Translations under genes and position numbers: made by a program
Shown here: piece after piece, positions 56,223-64,000 of the stretch
Position numbering within the stretch: the stretch's first letter is position 1
How the letters are laid out: each line of letters begins with the position of its first letter
The notes under the pieces: generated by a model
What the model was told of the DNA's origin: nothing
What the model saw: the letters and a program-made list of their open reading frames with translations, nothing else
Database searches by the model: none
NCBI GenBank assembly: GCA_011009095.1
Contig: VTPC01090686.1
Span: forward strand, 1 to 64,000
Reading direction: 5' to 3'
Length of the DNA: 64,000 nucleotides
DNA from: Ignelater luminosus
Lineage: Eukaryota > Arthropoda > Insecta > Coleoptera > Elateridae

Positions 56223-58241
56223 TTAGGAATGTACATACAAGATGTTTCGAGGTCGAGATCTATGTGCCGGTACGTAGAGTTGCACCAAAGGTAACAGCTT
56301 GGGACAATCTATTCTGTTATTTATTAGCTTATGAATAAAGCAAATGTCTCCCAACTCTCTTCTTTTATATAGATTAGCAATTTTAAATTCCGACCTAACG
56401 TCTTGATATTCGTTATAACCGGGGTATTTTCCATGTGCTTTGTAATAAAGATACTTAAGAAACTTATTTTGAACTGTTTCAATTTTGTTTTGATGAGTAA
56501 TTTGACTAGGATTCCATACTGCTGAAGCAAACTCTAATTTAGACCTTACTAAAGATTTGTATAGTAATTGAATAGCCGTAACGCTTTTTAAATCTTGAGT
56601 GGACCTCATTAGAAAACCTAAACTTTTTAATGACGCATTTACTATCTTCTCGATATGATCATCCCACCTTAAATCCGACCTAAGATTAACTCCTAAGTCG
56701 CGAACTCTCTGTATTTGCTCTAAATTATTACCGTTAATGGTATATTGATAATAAGTTGGGTATTTTTTGGTCGTGAATGTCATAGATTTACATTTACTAA
56801 TATTAAGACTTAGCCTGTTTGTATTGCTCCAATCTAACAGTGAATTTACATTATGTTGCAGAATATGACAATCTTCTACATTAGCGACTTCTTTGTATAT
56901 CTTTACATCATCTGCAAATATAAGACATTCACATCCTTTAATATAGGATGGGAGATCATTAATAAATAACAAAAAGAGCAGAGGTCTCAAGTTGCTACCC
57001 TGTGGCACACCCGACGGTACTATAAATTGTTGCGATTGTATTCCGCCTATCAGTATAAATTGAAACCTGTCCTGTAAATAAGATTTAAAGAATTGTAACA
57101 AATTGAGAGAGAAACCGTATGCGTGCAACTTTCGTAATAATATGTCATGATTTACGCTATCAAAAGCTTTAGAGAAATCCGTATAAATTACATCTACTTG
57201 TCCCCCTTTGTCAATAATACTACTACTGTATTCCATAAACGTTATTAAATTTGTTTCAACAGATCTTTTGTTTGTAAAACCGTGTTGATGCTCTGTTATA
57301 TTGTTTCTTAAAGTGTTATAAACTTTACTGTAAATAATTTGTTCGAATATTTTAGCGGGCACAGATAACACAGATACTGGACGGTAGTTTGTTACTTTGG
57401 ATTTATCACCCGATTTATGTATAGGAACTACTTTAGTTAATTTCCATTTATCCGGAAAAGTGCTCGTTCGCAGAGCTAGATTATATAATATTGATAAAGG
57501 ATGACTAAGTAATTCACGACAAGCTTTAAATATGTAAGGAGGCACCAGATCAGGACCAACCGATCTTTTCGGTTTTAGTTTTCGCATTACTACCTCGACT
57601 TCTTGTACATTCACATGTTTTATTACAATGCAATCAGAGATACTATTATGGACAATCTGATTGGATCCAAATATTATATGATTAATATCGTATGATGAAT
57701 GGTTATTGTATACCGATTTAAAATAATCTGCAAATAATTCTGGAATTTCTGCTTCATTATTAGTAGTTCTTTCATTAAACTGATATTTGTCAAAATCAGA
57801 GTTGTTATTACGTTTTCTGTTTATATAATTCCAAAATCCGTTAACATTATGAATAATTTCGTTTTCTATAGATGCAATATAGTTTTCATGCGCAACCTGT
57901 GTATCTTGTTTTAGCTTTTCTCTTAATCGACGGAATTCTTGCAAGTGGTAATCTGATATGTTTTTATGTTTGTGATGCATTTTTTTTAACTTTATGTTTT
58001 GAATGATTTCTCGAGTAAACCAGACGGGGTAACGAAAATAGGATCTATGCTGTACTTTTGGAACAGATTGATCTAGAGCTTGATACAATAGAGAGTAGAA
58101 TTTTTCTACAGCCACATTCACGTCATTATAATTTTCAAGTTCGTGCCAATCGGTAACCCTTAGTAATTCATATAGAAGAAGGAAATTAGCTTTTTTGAAA
58201 TTGTAATGTTCGGGCGCTACCCTGGATGTATGTACTAGCAT
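56223..58241 (-). CDS. LINE reverse transcriptase (ORF2 C-terminal part)
   Basis: 672 uninterrupted residues. Motifs in order: 'KPKRSVGPDLVPPYIFKAC', 'NYRPVSVLSVPAKIFEQIIY', 'DVIYTDFSKAFDSVNHDILL' (first catalytic Asp), 'PSGVPQGSNLRPLLFLLFIN' (Arg where Gly is usual in SxLGPLLF) and 'CLIFADDVKIY' (catalytic Asp pair). A thumb and C-terminal region with 'VWNPSQITHQNKIETVQNKF' follows. This layout is standard for Jockey/CR1-group LINEs. It overlaps the upstream endonuclease frame by 56 bp because of a frameshift. The initial Met is probably not a true start. Confidence 0.85.
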   Translation of the reverse strand: MLVHTSRVAPEHYNFKKANFLLLYELLRVTDWHELENYNDVNVAVEKFYSLLYQALDQSVPKVQHRSYFRYPVWFTREIIQNIKLKKMHHKHKNISDYHLQEFRRLREKLKQDTQVAHENYIASIENEIIHNVNGFWNYINRKRNNNSDFDKYQFNERTTNNEAEIPELFADYFKSVYNNHSSYDINHIIFGSNQIVHNSISDCIVIKHVNVQEVEVVMRKLKPKRSVGPDLVPPYIFKACRELLSHPLSILYNLALRTSTFPDKWKLTKVVPIHKSGDKSKVTNYRPVSVLSVPAKIFEQIIYSKVYNTLRNNITEHQHGFTNKRSVETNLITFMEYSSSIIDKGGQVDVIYTDFSKAFDSVNHDILLRKLHAYGFSLNLLQFFKSYLQDRFQFILIGGIQSQQFIVPSGVPQGSNLRPLLFLLFINDLPSYIKGCECLIFADDVKIYKEVANVEDCHILQHNVNSLLDWSNTNRLSLNISKCKSMTFTTKKYPTYYQYTINGNNLEQIQRVRDLGVNLRSDLRWDDHIEKIVNASLKSLGFLMRSTQDLKSVTAIQLLYKSLVRSKLEFASAVWNPSQITHQNKIETVQNKFLKYLYYKAHGKYPGYNEYQDVRSEFKIANLYKRRELGDICFIHKLINNRIDCPKLLPLVQLYVPAHRSRPRNILYVHS

Positions 58242-58934
58242 TCTTTCTATATGAATGACTGTAGGAAACTGTCAAGGCTGGATGATATACGGCTTCAGGT
58301 ACAATTGCATCATTATTACTAAATACGTTTACTGGTAAGTTACTGATTATGAGATCGAGAGTTCGTTCTTGAAAATTAAGAATATTATTATACATGCCGA
58401 AATTTTGAATGTTAAGAAATTGTTGTAAGCGTTTGGTAGTGACATTACCGCTTGCAAGATCATATGTTGCGTTATTGATGTTTGATATATTAAAGTCACC
58501 TAAGATAATAACGTCATTTGTTAAAAATAATTCGGTATTTTCTAGAGTATTGAAGTATTCTTCGTAAGTTGCCGCAATCGTATGAGGCGGAAAATAAACG
58601 CTATTAATTATTATATCTTTTCCATACATATGAATTTTAACAAACAGAGATTCCAGAATTATGTTTACATTTATAGCTTCCGATTTATGCTTTTTATGGA
58701 CTGCTATTAACACACCACCTCCTTGTTTACCACTAAGCACTTGACTACGATCACATCGGTATACAATATATCTAGTGTCAAATAATTCATTGCTAAATAT
58801 ATCAGCATCCAACCAGCTTTCCACAAGTACGATACGTCATAATTGACACTTGCAAGATTTTTTTGGAATAAATTAACTTTCGTACGCAGCCCCCATATGT
58901 ATTGGTAATAGATTTGACAAGTTTTATTCTTCAT
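58186..58934 (-). pseudogene. LINE endonuclease domain (ORF2 N-terminal part), frameshifted
   Basis: The start is in one frame ('QYIWGLRTKVNLFQKNLASV', 58934 to about 58825) and the rest in another (58824-58186: 'ESWLDADIFSNELFDTRYIV', 'GGGVLIAVHKK', 'DVIILGDFNIS'). The GDFN motif is kept. The N-terminal motif that normally reads xQNIRGLRxK reads QYIWGLRTK, so the metal-binding Asn is lost. Confidence 0.8.
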
Positions 58935-59119
58935 GGAAACTTTAAATAAACGTTACAATAGATAAAACTGCCAAGTGTACATGCCTCTGCTAGATAATCC
59001 GAAGTTATATAAGTATTTGATATACAATAAAGTAAACTAAACTAAAATAAATATATAAATTTCTAAACTTAAACGAAATATCTCAACTTTTATAAATGCA
59101 AAATAATTTCCCTAACCTT

Positions 59120-59795
59120 TTAGCCTTGCCGGTGATTTAAAAAGCCACACTTATTTGCACGCTTCCTCGAGTTCTTATTATTTTTATTGACAAAAATGAT
59201 TCCATCTTGCGACCATACATTCTTCATACCAAATTGTTCAACTGCATTATTTAGTATGTTCACTCTGATTTTTGTTAAGTCTTCACGTACGGTTATACCG
59301 GAACCCTTTAATTTTCTTTTAGAATTAAACACCATTGAACGGTAACCGTAACTTATAAATTTAACAATTACTGGTCTGGGTTTAGCACCCACCTTAAAAC
59401 GTCCCACTCGGTGACATCTGTCAATATGATCTTTTGTAATAGGAACTTCCATTTTATTCTTAAATATATCTAACACCTCCCTATAAATATCCTCGCTCCC
59501 GCCTTCCTTTATTCCAAAGATACGAACAGTTCCTTCTTGTGTACTGCTCAAGACCATCGTTTGCATCGCGTAGTTCTTCCTTTTCTTCTCGTAGTTTTAG
59601 AATATCGTTTTGCAATTCTGTCACCTTTTGTTCACTAATCTCCAGTTTATTAATTAGTTTTTTGAGCCGATTTTCCATTTTCTTCATAACAATTTCTGAA
59701 ATTTTGTCGGCTATATGTTCTAACAAATCTGTATCAGATGATATCACCTTTATAGCAACATCATGTATGTCTAGTTGCGATTGTGTAAAAACCAT
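59120..59795 (-). pseudogene. LINE ORF1 protein (coiled coil plus RRM-like), frameshifted
   Basis: Begins 'MVFTQSQLDIHDVAIKV', continues into a heptad-like coiled coil ('ISEQKVTELQNDILKLREEK') and reaches 'GLEQYTRRN'. One frameshift near 59540-59566 switches to the frame with 'VRIFGIKEGGSEDIYREVLD', 'DHIDRCHRVGRF' and 'RPVIVKFISYGYRSMVF'. This is the L1/transposase-22-type arrangement of coiled coil, RRM and C-terminal domain. It ends with a short basic tail. Confidence 0.75.
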
Positions 59796-59900
59796 TATGT
59801 TATTGACAACGTATATTAATAGTACACAAGTAGTTATCAACTTTTGAGGAATATGTGTACAATATATGAATATTATGTATGTATCTGGACTATGCAGTAC

Positions 59901-60425
59901 ACCCCATATACTGATAAGTAAGTTTGGAACATCTGGAAGTAATTTCTTATAATAAGAATTTTTGATATTTTGGCAAATAACAATGCACCCAAAAATTAAC
60001 TTTTGAATATTGATTACTCCATAACAAGACGAATTGTCCATAGGTTCATTTATAAATGTTACCAGAGATTTATCTTATCAGTTTGTTGGTATCATTTATT
60101 AACATCCTGTATACATTTATAAATCAGACTACTTTTTTTGCAAAGCAATAACTAATCGAATTTTTGCTTTTCTTAAGTTTGTTAGTCTTTTTGAGTGTAT
60201 CTTTTTGAACTTAATTTTAATGTAATAGATTATTTGTGGAGTATAGATTTCCGTAAAACAAATTGCATATTTAAAAGCAGCATTTGATGAAGAAAATACT
60301 AATTATTCATACAGATTTTTTAAAACTCGCATCTCAAACTACAATAGTTGAAATAATGATAAAATTTCTAAAATAGTAACTTATAGCGATGCATTTTTAA
60401 AAGTGAGCTTGTGAAAGCCATGTAA
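59901..60425. other. Sequence between LINE 5' end and resumed block 2 homology
   Basis: AT-rich, nothing recognised. Homology to block 1 (45188 onward) resumes near 60430. Confidence 0.35.
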
Positions 60426-60603
60426 AATTAAGTAATAGAAAATCATTCTAAACATGCCAAGCTGAATGCACAATTTTTAATGTGTAATTTTAAGGGTGTA
60501 GATCAATTTCTTTGAGGAAATAAACAAAAGTTACTCTTCTTTACAAGTACATTTAATAATACATTATTAGGTTGGATTTGAAAAACTATGGAGAACTTAA
60601 TTT

Positions 60604-60722
60604 GATATCTCAAAAGGTTCATGCAAAACCACCAATATTGTCAAAGATTTTCTGGAAATTGTAGGCAGACTGAAACAAGAACTTGCAGAACTTAGAAGCA
60701 ATTGGAACCCTAGTAACCTGGA
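60604..60722 (+). pseudogene. Sulfatase exon 7 remnant (block 2 copy)
   Basis: The frame reads 'SCKTTNIVKDFLEIVGRLKQ' and 'ELAEL', then degenerates. It corresponds to the remnant at 45327-45440 and sits in the same place relative to the LMW-PTP gene. Confidence 0.7.
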
Positions 60723-60856
60723 GATATAAATCCCATGTCTAATCCAGTTTATTGTAATAATAGCTAGTATATACATAGAATAGTGAAATATCGTAAATAC
60801 ATGATTTTTACAAAATGTCTTTCCTGTCATGATATAAACTTGATGTTTTAAAAATT

Positions 60857-61537
60857 CTAATTGTAACTATCTAGAAATGCCTTACAGCATCGTACACATT
60901 GTTGATAGCATTTTTCAAAACCTGCAGATCCTGTATCCTGAAATAAATAATTTGTAATTGTAAAAACTATGTTAATTACTTTTTTATAAAGTTTTGAAAA
61001 CTAAAATGAGCCAACAAAATTAATATTATTTTAAGACTTACATAATAAGGATCCCTTATTATTCTATCTCCTTCAGGATCAAAATCACCAAGTAGAAGTA
61101 TCTTCGCCTTACTATTTCTTGGTGCTTCTTCTTTCAAATTAGAAATATTATTTTCGTCCATTCCAAATATATAATCAAATTCATTGAAATCGTCACTCTC
61201 TATCTAAACAAATATAATAAATACCTGAGTGCCACTGAAATATAGTTAAATATAAACCTGTCTTGCTCTTCCATTATATTCAATGGAATGGTTTTTAAGT
61301 GTTTCTCTAGCCCTATGATCAGGTCGATTTCCTACATGCCAGCCCCCAATAGCTGCACTATCAGCTTCCCATTTATTTTGTATTCCTCTTTCTTTTACTA
61401 TATGGGTAAAAACAGCTTCTGCTATTGGCGAACGACAAATGTTGCCTAAAAGTGTATTTTATCTCGATCATTCGAACTTGTAAGAAAACTTTGTTTTTAC
61501 CTAAACATACAAAAAGAACCTTTTGCACACCAGGCAT
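60857..61537 (-). CDS. Low-molecular-weight protein tyrosine phosphatase, copy 2 (4 exons)
   Basis: Exons on the - strand: 61537-61501, 61445-61258, 61203-61042 and 60937-60857. Lengths (37, 188, 162, 81 nt) and phases are identical to copy 1, giving 155 aa. The P-loop CLGNICR spans exons 1 and 2, the general-acid Asp is in 'RDPYY', and the C-terminus has 'GFEKCYQQCVRCC'. It keeps the family-typical residues that copy 1 has changed (NRPDHRA, DPYY, VRCC), so it is the likelier guardian of the ancestral function. Introns are 54-104 bp with GT..AG ends. Confidence 0.9.
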
Positions 61538-61857
61538 TTTTTAAATCTTTAAAAGATTCAACAATTAAGTTTGCTGTTACTATAAATAAAGGAAAAAGAT
61601 TTTAAATAAGTAAATTAGTACACATAACCTATTATTATGAGGACAAGTAGGTACCACAGCAACAGGTTTATAAAGGTTAGAAAATGTTACGTTGCCAGGG
61701 TTGCCAGATTGAGTAACAGAAGGTAAGAGAAGAAGCTTCATGAAAAATTGAGATTGTTACAAAATGGTACAAATGAGTATACAACTGATAAATCCTCTCA
61801 GAAGAAATCCTAACAATTCTAATAAGTAACCAAACATAACTAGGTTTACTGCATCCA

Positions 61858-62330
61858 GGTTATTACCCTAAAGAGAATTGTTACGCCCCTAAAAAATTTA
61901 AAAATTCTTCTAAAGTTACTGTTTTATTTTTCTTGGGAAATGTGCCATTTTCTAGTAAAATTTGATTTTTCAAAAACTCTGAAGCTGAACGGCCTGTAAT
62001 AAGATCATACGTTGTCTCAAAAACAGGATGCAATTATTTGCTTTGCATTCCTCAACAGAAGTCAAACTTACTATGCCATATAACTGTTTTCCCTAAAGTG
62101 CGTCGTTTCTGATATACAGTATGATAAAGTTTTACTAAAAATAAAAAGATTTCGACACCCTGTATTTCAAAAACTTGACTGAAAGAAGCTATGTGGCAAA
62201 GTAGGTTTGACTTCTGCAAAGGACTGCAATACGAATAATTACTTTATGTGCCAAATCAATTGCTGATTCTGAAAATAAAAAAAATCTTTGATTCTCCAGG
62301 GACGTAACAATTTTCCTTAGGGTAACGAAC
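61858..62330. mobile_element. MITE with ~28 bp inverted repeats
   Basis: The left end 'ttaccctaaagagaattgtt' followed by 'acgcccc' is matched by the right end 'gggacgtaacaattttcctt' followed by 'agggtaac' in reverse complement. The interior (about 410 bp) has no coding sequence but includes 'gacaccctgtatttcaaa', another MITE-like word. There is no counterpart in block 1. Confidence 0.6.
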
Positions 62331-62784
62331 TAGTTCTTCCCCCCCTCCTTGCATTTTACGCCCCTGATAGGAATATCAAACACACGACTACGTAAAATAA
62401 TAGACACCTTTAAGTAACAGGCATGTAGAAATTCTCATCCTAATATTTCTCCTTGTTTTTGGAGAAAGCAAAGAATTTTAAGTTAAACTTTGACACCCTC
62501 TATATCTCGAAAACAATGTTTGTTGATTGTTTTCAGAGACACCCTGTATTACAGAGTTTAAAGCGTTCAAAGCTAAATCATGGTGATGACCTCCTCCTAT
62601 ATTATTCCTCTAGCATACAGGATTCAATGGTGATTACAATATTGCAAATCAGTTGTTTATTTTGAGCCTCCCATTTCAATAACTGTATTGGTATAAAACA
62701 AATCTTTGATATTCTATTACAACGAATATACTTTTCTTATGGTTTTACCAACGGCTTTTTCTTTAATTCTTACCACCTTAGAAT
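62331..62784. other. Unassigned sequence specific to block 2
   Basis: Includes 'gagacaccctgtattacaga' (about 62536-62555), similar to ends of Tc1/mariner-like MITEs. No full element was resolved. Confidence 0.35.
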
Positions 62785-63020
62785 TTTACAACTTAATTGA
62801 TTTTTATTCTTTAATTTCAACCACATCGTATATGAACTGCTTAATTCTGACAAATTGTAAAGATTTCATTTTAGCATTGTAGATACTTTTTATAAAAATA
62901 ATTTGAGAACATTTAATTTGGAAAATAATTTTGTATCAGAAAGTTCTTGTACTTCTTTGGATTGTTAATAGAAAGTAACTTAGGTTTACTGTTATCTCAC
63001 TGTCTAGCGGCGATTCATTT

Positions 63021-63480
63021 TAAGCCAGCATGGGTCGAACTTTTCAGGCATAGCCCAACTGGAAAAAAACTTGATGCGGCCCGAAAAACTCCGATAACTT
63101 CCTGATCAGCCCGACAGAGAAGCCCGAAGAGCCAAACAGTCCAGAAGCCCTGACAGGCCGAAATGGCTCGACAGACCCAAGAGCTCCTACAGAACCAAGA
63201 GATCGAAACGACCCGATAGACCCGAAGGACCGAGAAGTCCAAAAGGGTCGACAGGCTCTAGAGGTCCCAATGCTTGACAGACCCAGAAGCCCGAAGGGCC
63301 GAGCAGTCCAAAAAGTCCAATAGGCCCGTATGGTTCGACAGGTCCGAGAAGCTCCAACAGCTCGACAGGCCCTACAAGACAGAACGGCTCGAAAAGCCCG
63401 ATACATTTTTAAACTGAGGCCCGGTCTGACCCGAGCCGCGTAAAGGGCCGACTAGAAAACTCGGCCTGTGCAGGCCTCTA
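63021..63480. mobile_element. Minisatellite-bearing hAT-like element, copy 5
   Basis: Left end 'taagccagcatgggtcg', right end 'cggcctgtgcaggcctcta'. It is co-linear with copy 3 in block 1, including the stretches after the left end ('cccaactggaaaaaa') and before the right end ('taaactgaggcccggtc'). Confidence 0.7.
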
Positions 63481-63710
63481 ACTCATTTAACAGACAGATC
63501 TAAAATGCAACTCAATTCATTAGCAAACAACAAAATGAAAAGAGTAAAGAAGTGTAAGGTAATGCTCCTTCAGAAGCAGACTAAAAGTATTTGATAGGTT
63601 CTGTAGTCTTCATTGCAAAGCTGATCATTGAAGTTTGAGGCTCGCATCTAATTCTTGATGTCCATTGAGGTAATCCTGTAAAGTTTCAAAATCTCTTTAT
63701 ACTAGCAATG

Positions 63711-64000
63711 TTAACTATCCATGCAGGGATGTGAAGTAGTCTTTGGAGTCATCTTGAGAGATTTATTTCCTGATGTAATATACATAACGAAGTTCAATGA
63801 GCCAAAGGGTTCAAGCCGTTTTAAAATCCAGCAGAACCTCTGTTTACTCATGGAGGACAAGACCACAGTTCTGATAATTCGAAGTCCATGTAAATAATCA
63901 TTAAATTTCCTAAATACTCCTTTTTCTTCTTCAGGGGTATAATTAACAACATGTAGTGATGATAATTGCCCAGTCTTCTTCAAAATAGAATTTGCAGGTT
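63711..64000 (-). CDS. Unidentified partial ORF at the window edge
   Basis: Open on the - strand from the window edge to a stop at 63711, about 96 codons. It contains 'TGQLSSLHVVNYTPEEEKGV' and 'FRKFNDYLHGLRIIRTVVLS', with balanced, protein-like composition. I do not recognise it. It could be the last exon of a host gene continuing beyond the window or a transposon piece. No splice site or polyadenylation signal decides between these. Confidence 0.3.
   Translation of the reverse strand, partial: PANSILKKTGQLSSLHVVNYTPEEEKGVFRKFNDYLHGLRIIRTVVLSSMSKQRFCWILKRLEPFGSLNFVMYITSGNKSLKMTPKTTSHPCMDS

Larger units (their letters stand above)
55838..59900 (-). mobile_element. Near-complete non-LTR retrotransposon (CR1/Jockey group)
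   Basis: On the - strand it carries ORF1 (59795-59120), an APE-type endonuclease (58934-58186) and a reverse transcriptase (58241-56223). It then has about 380 bp of 3' sequence ending in a TAAA-type repeat ('aataaataaataaataatg' in reverse complement, near 55838-55852). Only a few frameshifts interrupt it, so it is fairly young. The 5' end is placed only roughly. Confidence 0.8.
52498..63570. repeat. Segmental duplication, block 2
   Basis: Direct copy of block 1, enlarged by later insertions. It starts abruptly inside sulfatase exon 7 (its sequence at 52498 corresponds to 44093 in gene C) and remains alignable to about 63570 (block 1 to about 48990). Insertions absent from block 1 are the mariner at 52816-54085, the minisatellite element plus LINE at about 54561-60420, and the MITE at 61858-62330. 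Confidence 0.85.

Noticed and set aside
60597..60830. 77-residue frame on the - strand
   Set aside because: Antisense of the sulfatase remnant and downstream sequence.

Overview
The window is eukaryotic nuclear DNA, almost certainly from an insect with a transposon-rich, AT-rich genome. The reasons are short phase-conserved introns with GT..AG ends, mariner, hAT, BEL/Pao, Gypsy and Jockey/RTE-type elements, many MITEs, and no operon structure. A leaf beetle is my best guess. It rests on the expanded family of arylsulfatase-B-like genes, which flea beetles are known to have recruited as glucosinolate sulfatases. That identification is inference and no sequence search was possible.

Host genes. 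Three arylsulfatase-B-like genes lie head-to-tail on the + strand: A (6582-8804), B (16148-26799) and C (31990-44510). I could rebuild each from seven exons. Exons 2 to 6 have identical lengths and phases in all three genes (160, 227, 256, 158 and 136 nt), and the predicted proteins are 555, 544 and 558 aa. All keep the CTPSR formylglycine motif, SDNG and the exon 6 lysine. Gene A has Asn where the catalytic His of GKWHLG should be. B carries a 5.7 kb first intron. C is split by a 10.5 kb intron packed with transposable elements. Two complete low-molecular-weight protein tyrosine phosphatase genes (LMW-PTP, 155 aa, four exons) follow on the - strand at 45566-46247 and 60857-61537.

Duplication. 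The second half of the window is a direct segmental duplication. Block 1 (about 43930-48990) carries the 3' exon of sulfatase C, a small sulfatase remnant, LMW-PTP copy 1 and a minisatellite element. Block 2 (about 52498-63570) carries the same series, with the sulfatase exon reduced to a pseudogene. Block 2 is twice as long because of later insertions: a Mos1-like mariner two bases after the old stop codon, a minisatellite element plus a LINE, and a MITE. Block 1 instead gained a 151 bp hairpin MITE, whose empty site survives in block 2.

Mobile DNA fills the rest. It includes decayed LINE, BEL/Pao, Gypsy and hAT fragments (1-5.6 kb, 10-15.4 kb, 27-31.5 kb) and an open-reading mariner with perfect inverted repeats (50083-51395). 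There is also a 3.1 kb element with about 490 bp inverted repeats and a CXC-type cysteine-rich protein (38740-41830), and a 0.7 kb foldback element (37121-37827). A family of hAT-like elements is filled with a short-period CCGA/GGCC minisatellite (five copies plus a fragment). Three arrays of a roughly 120 bp tandem repeat are present, and one of them is interrupted by a TTCGCCGCG-rich element with a 9 bp target duplication.
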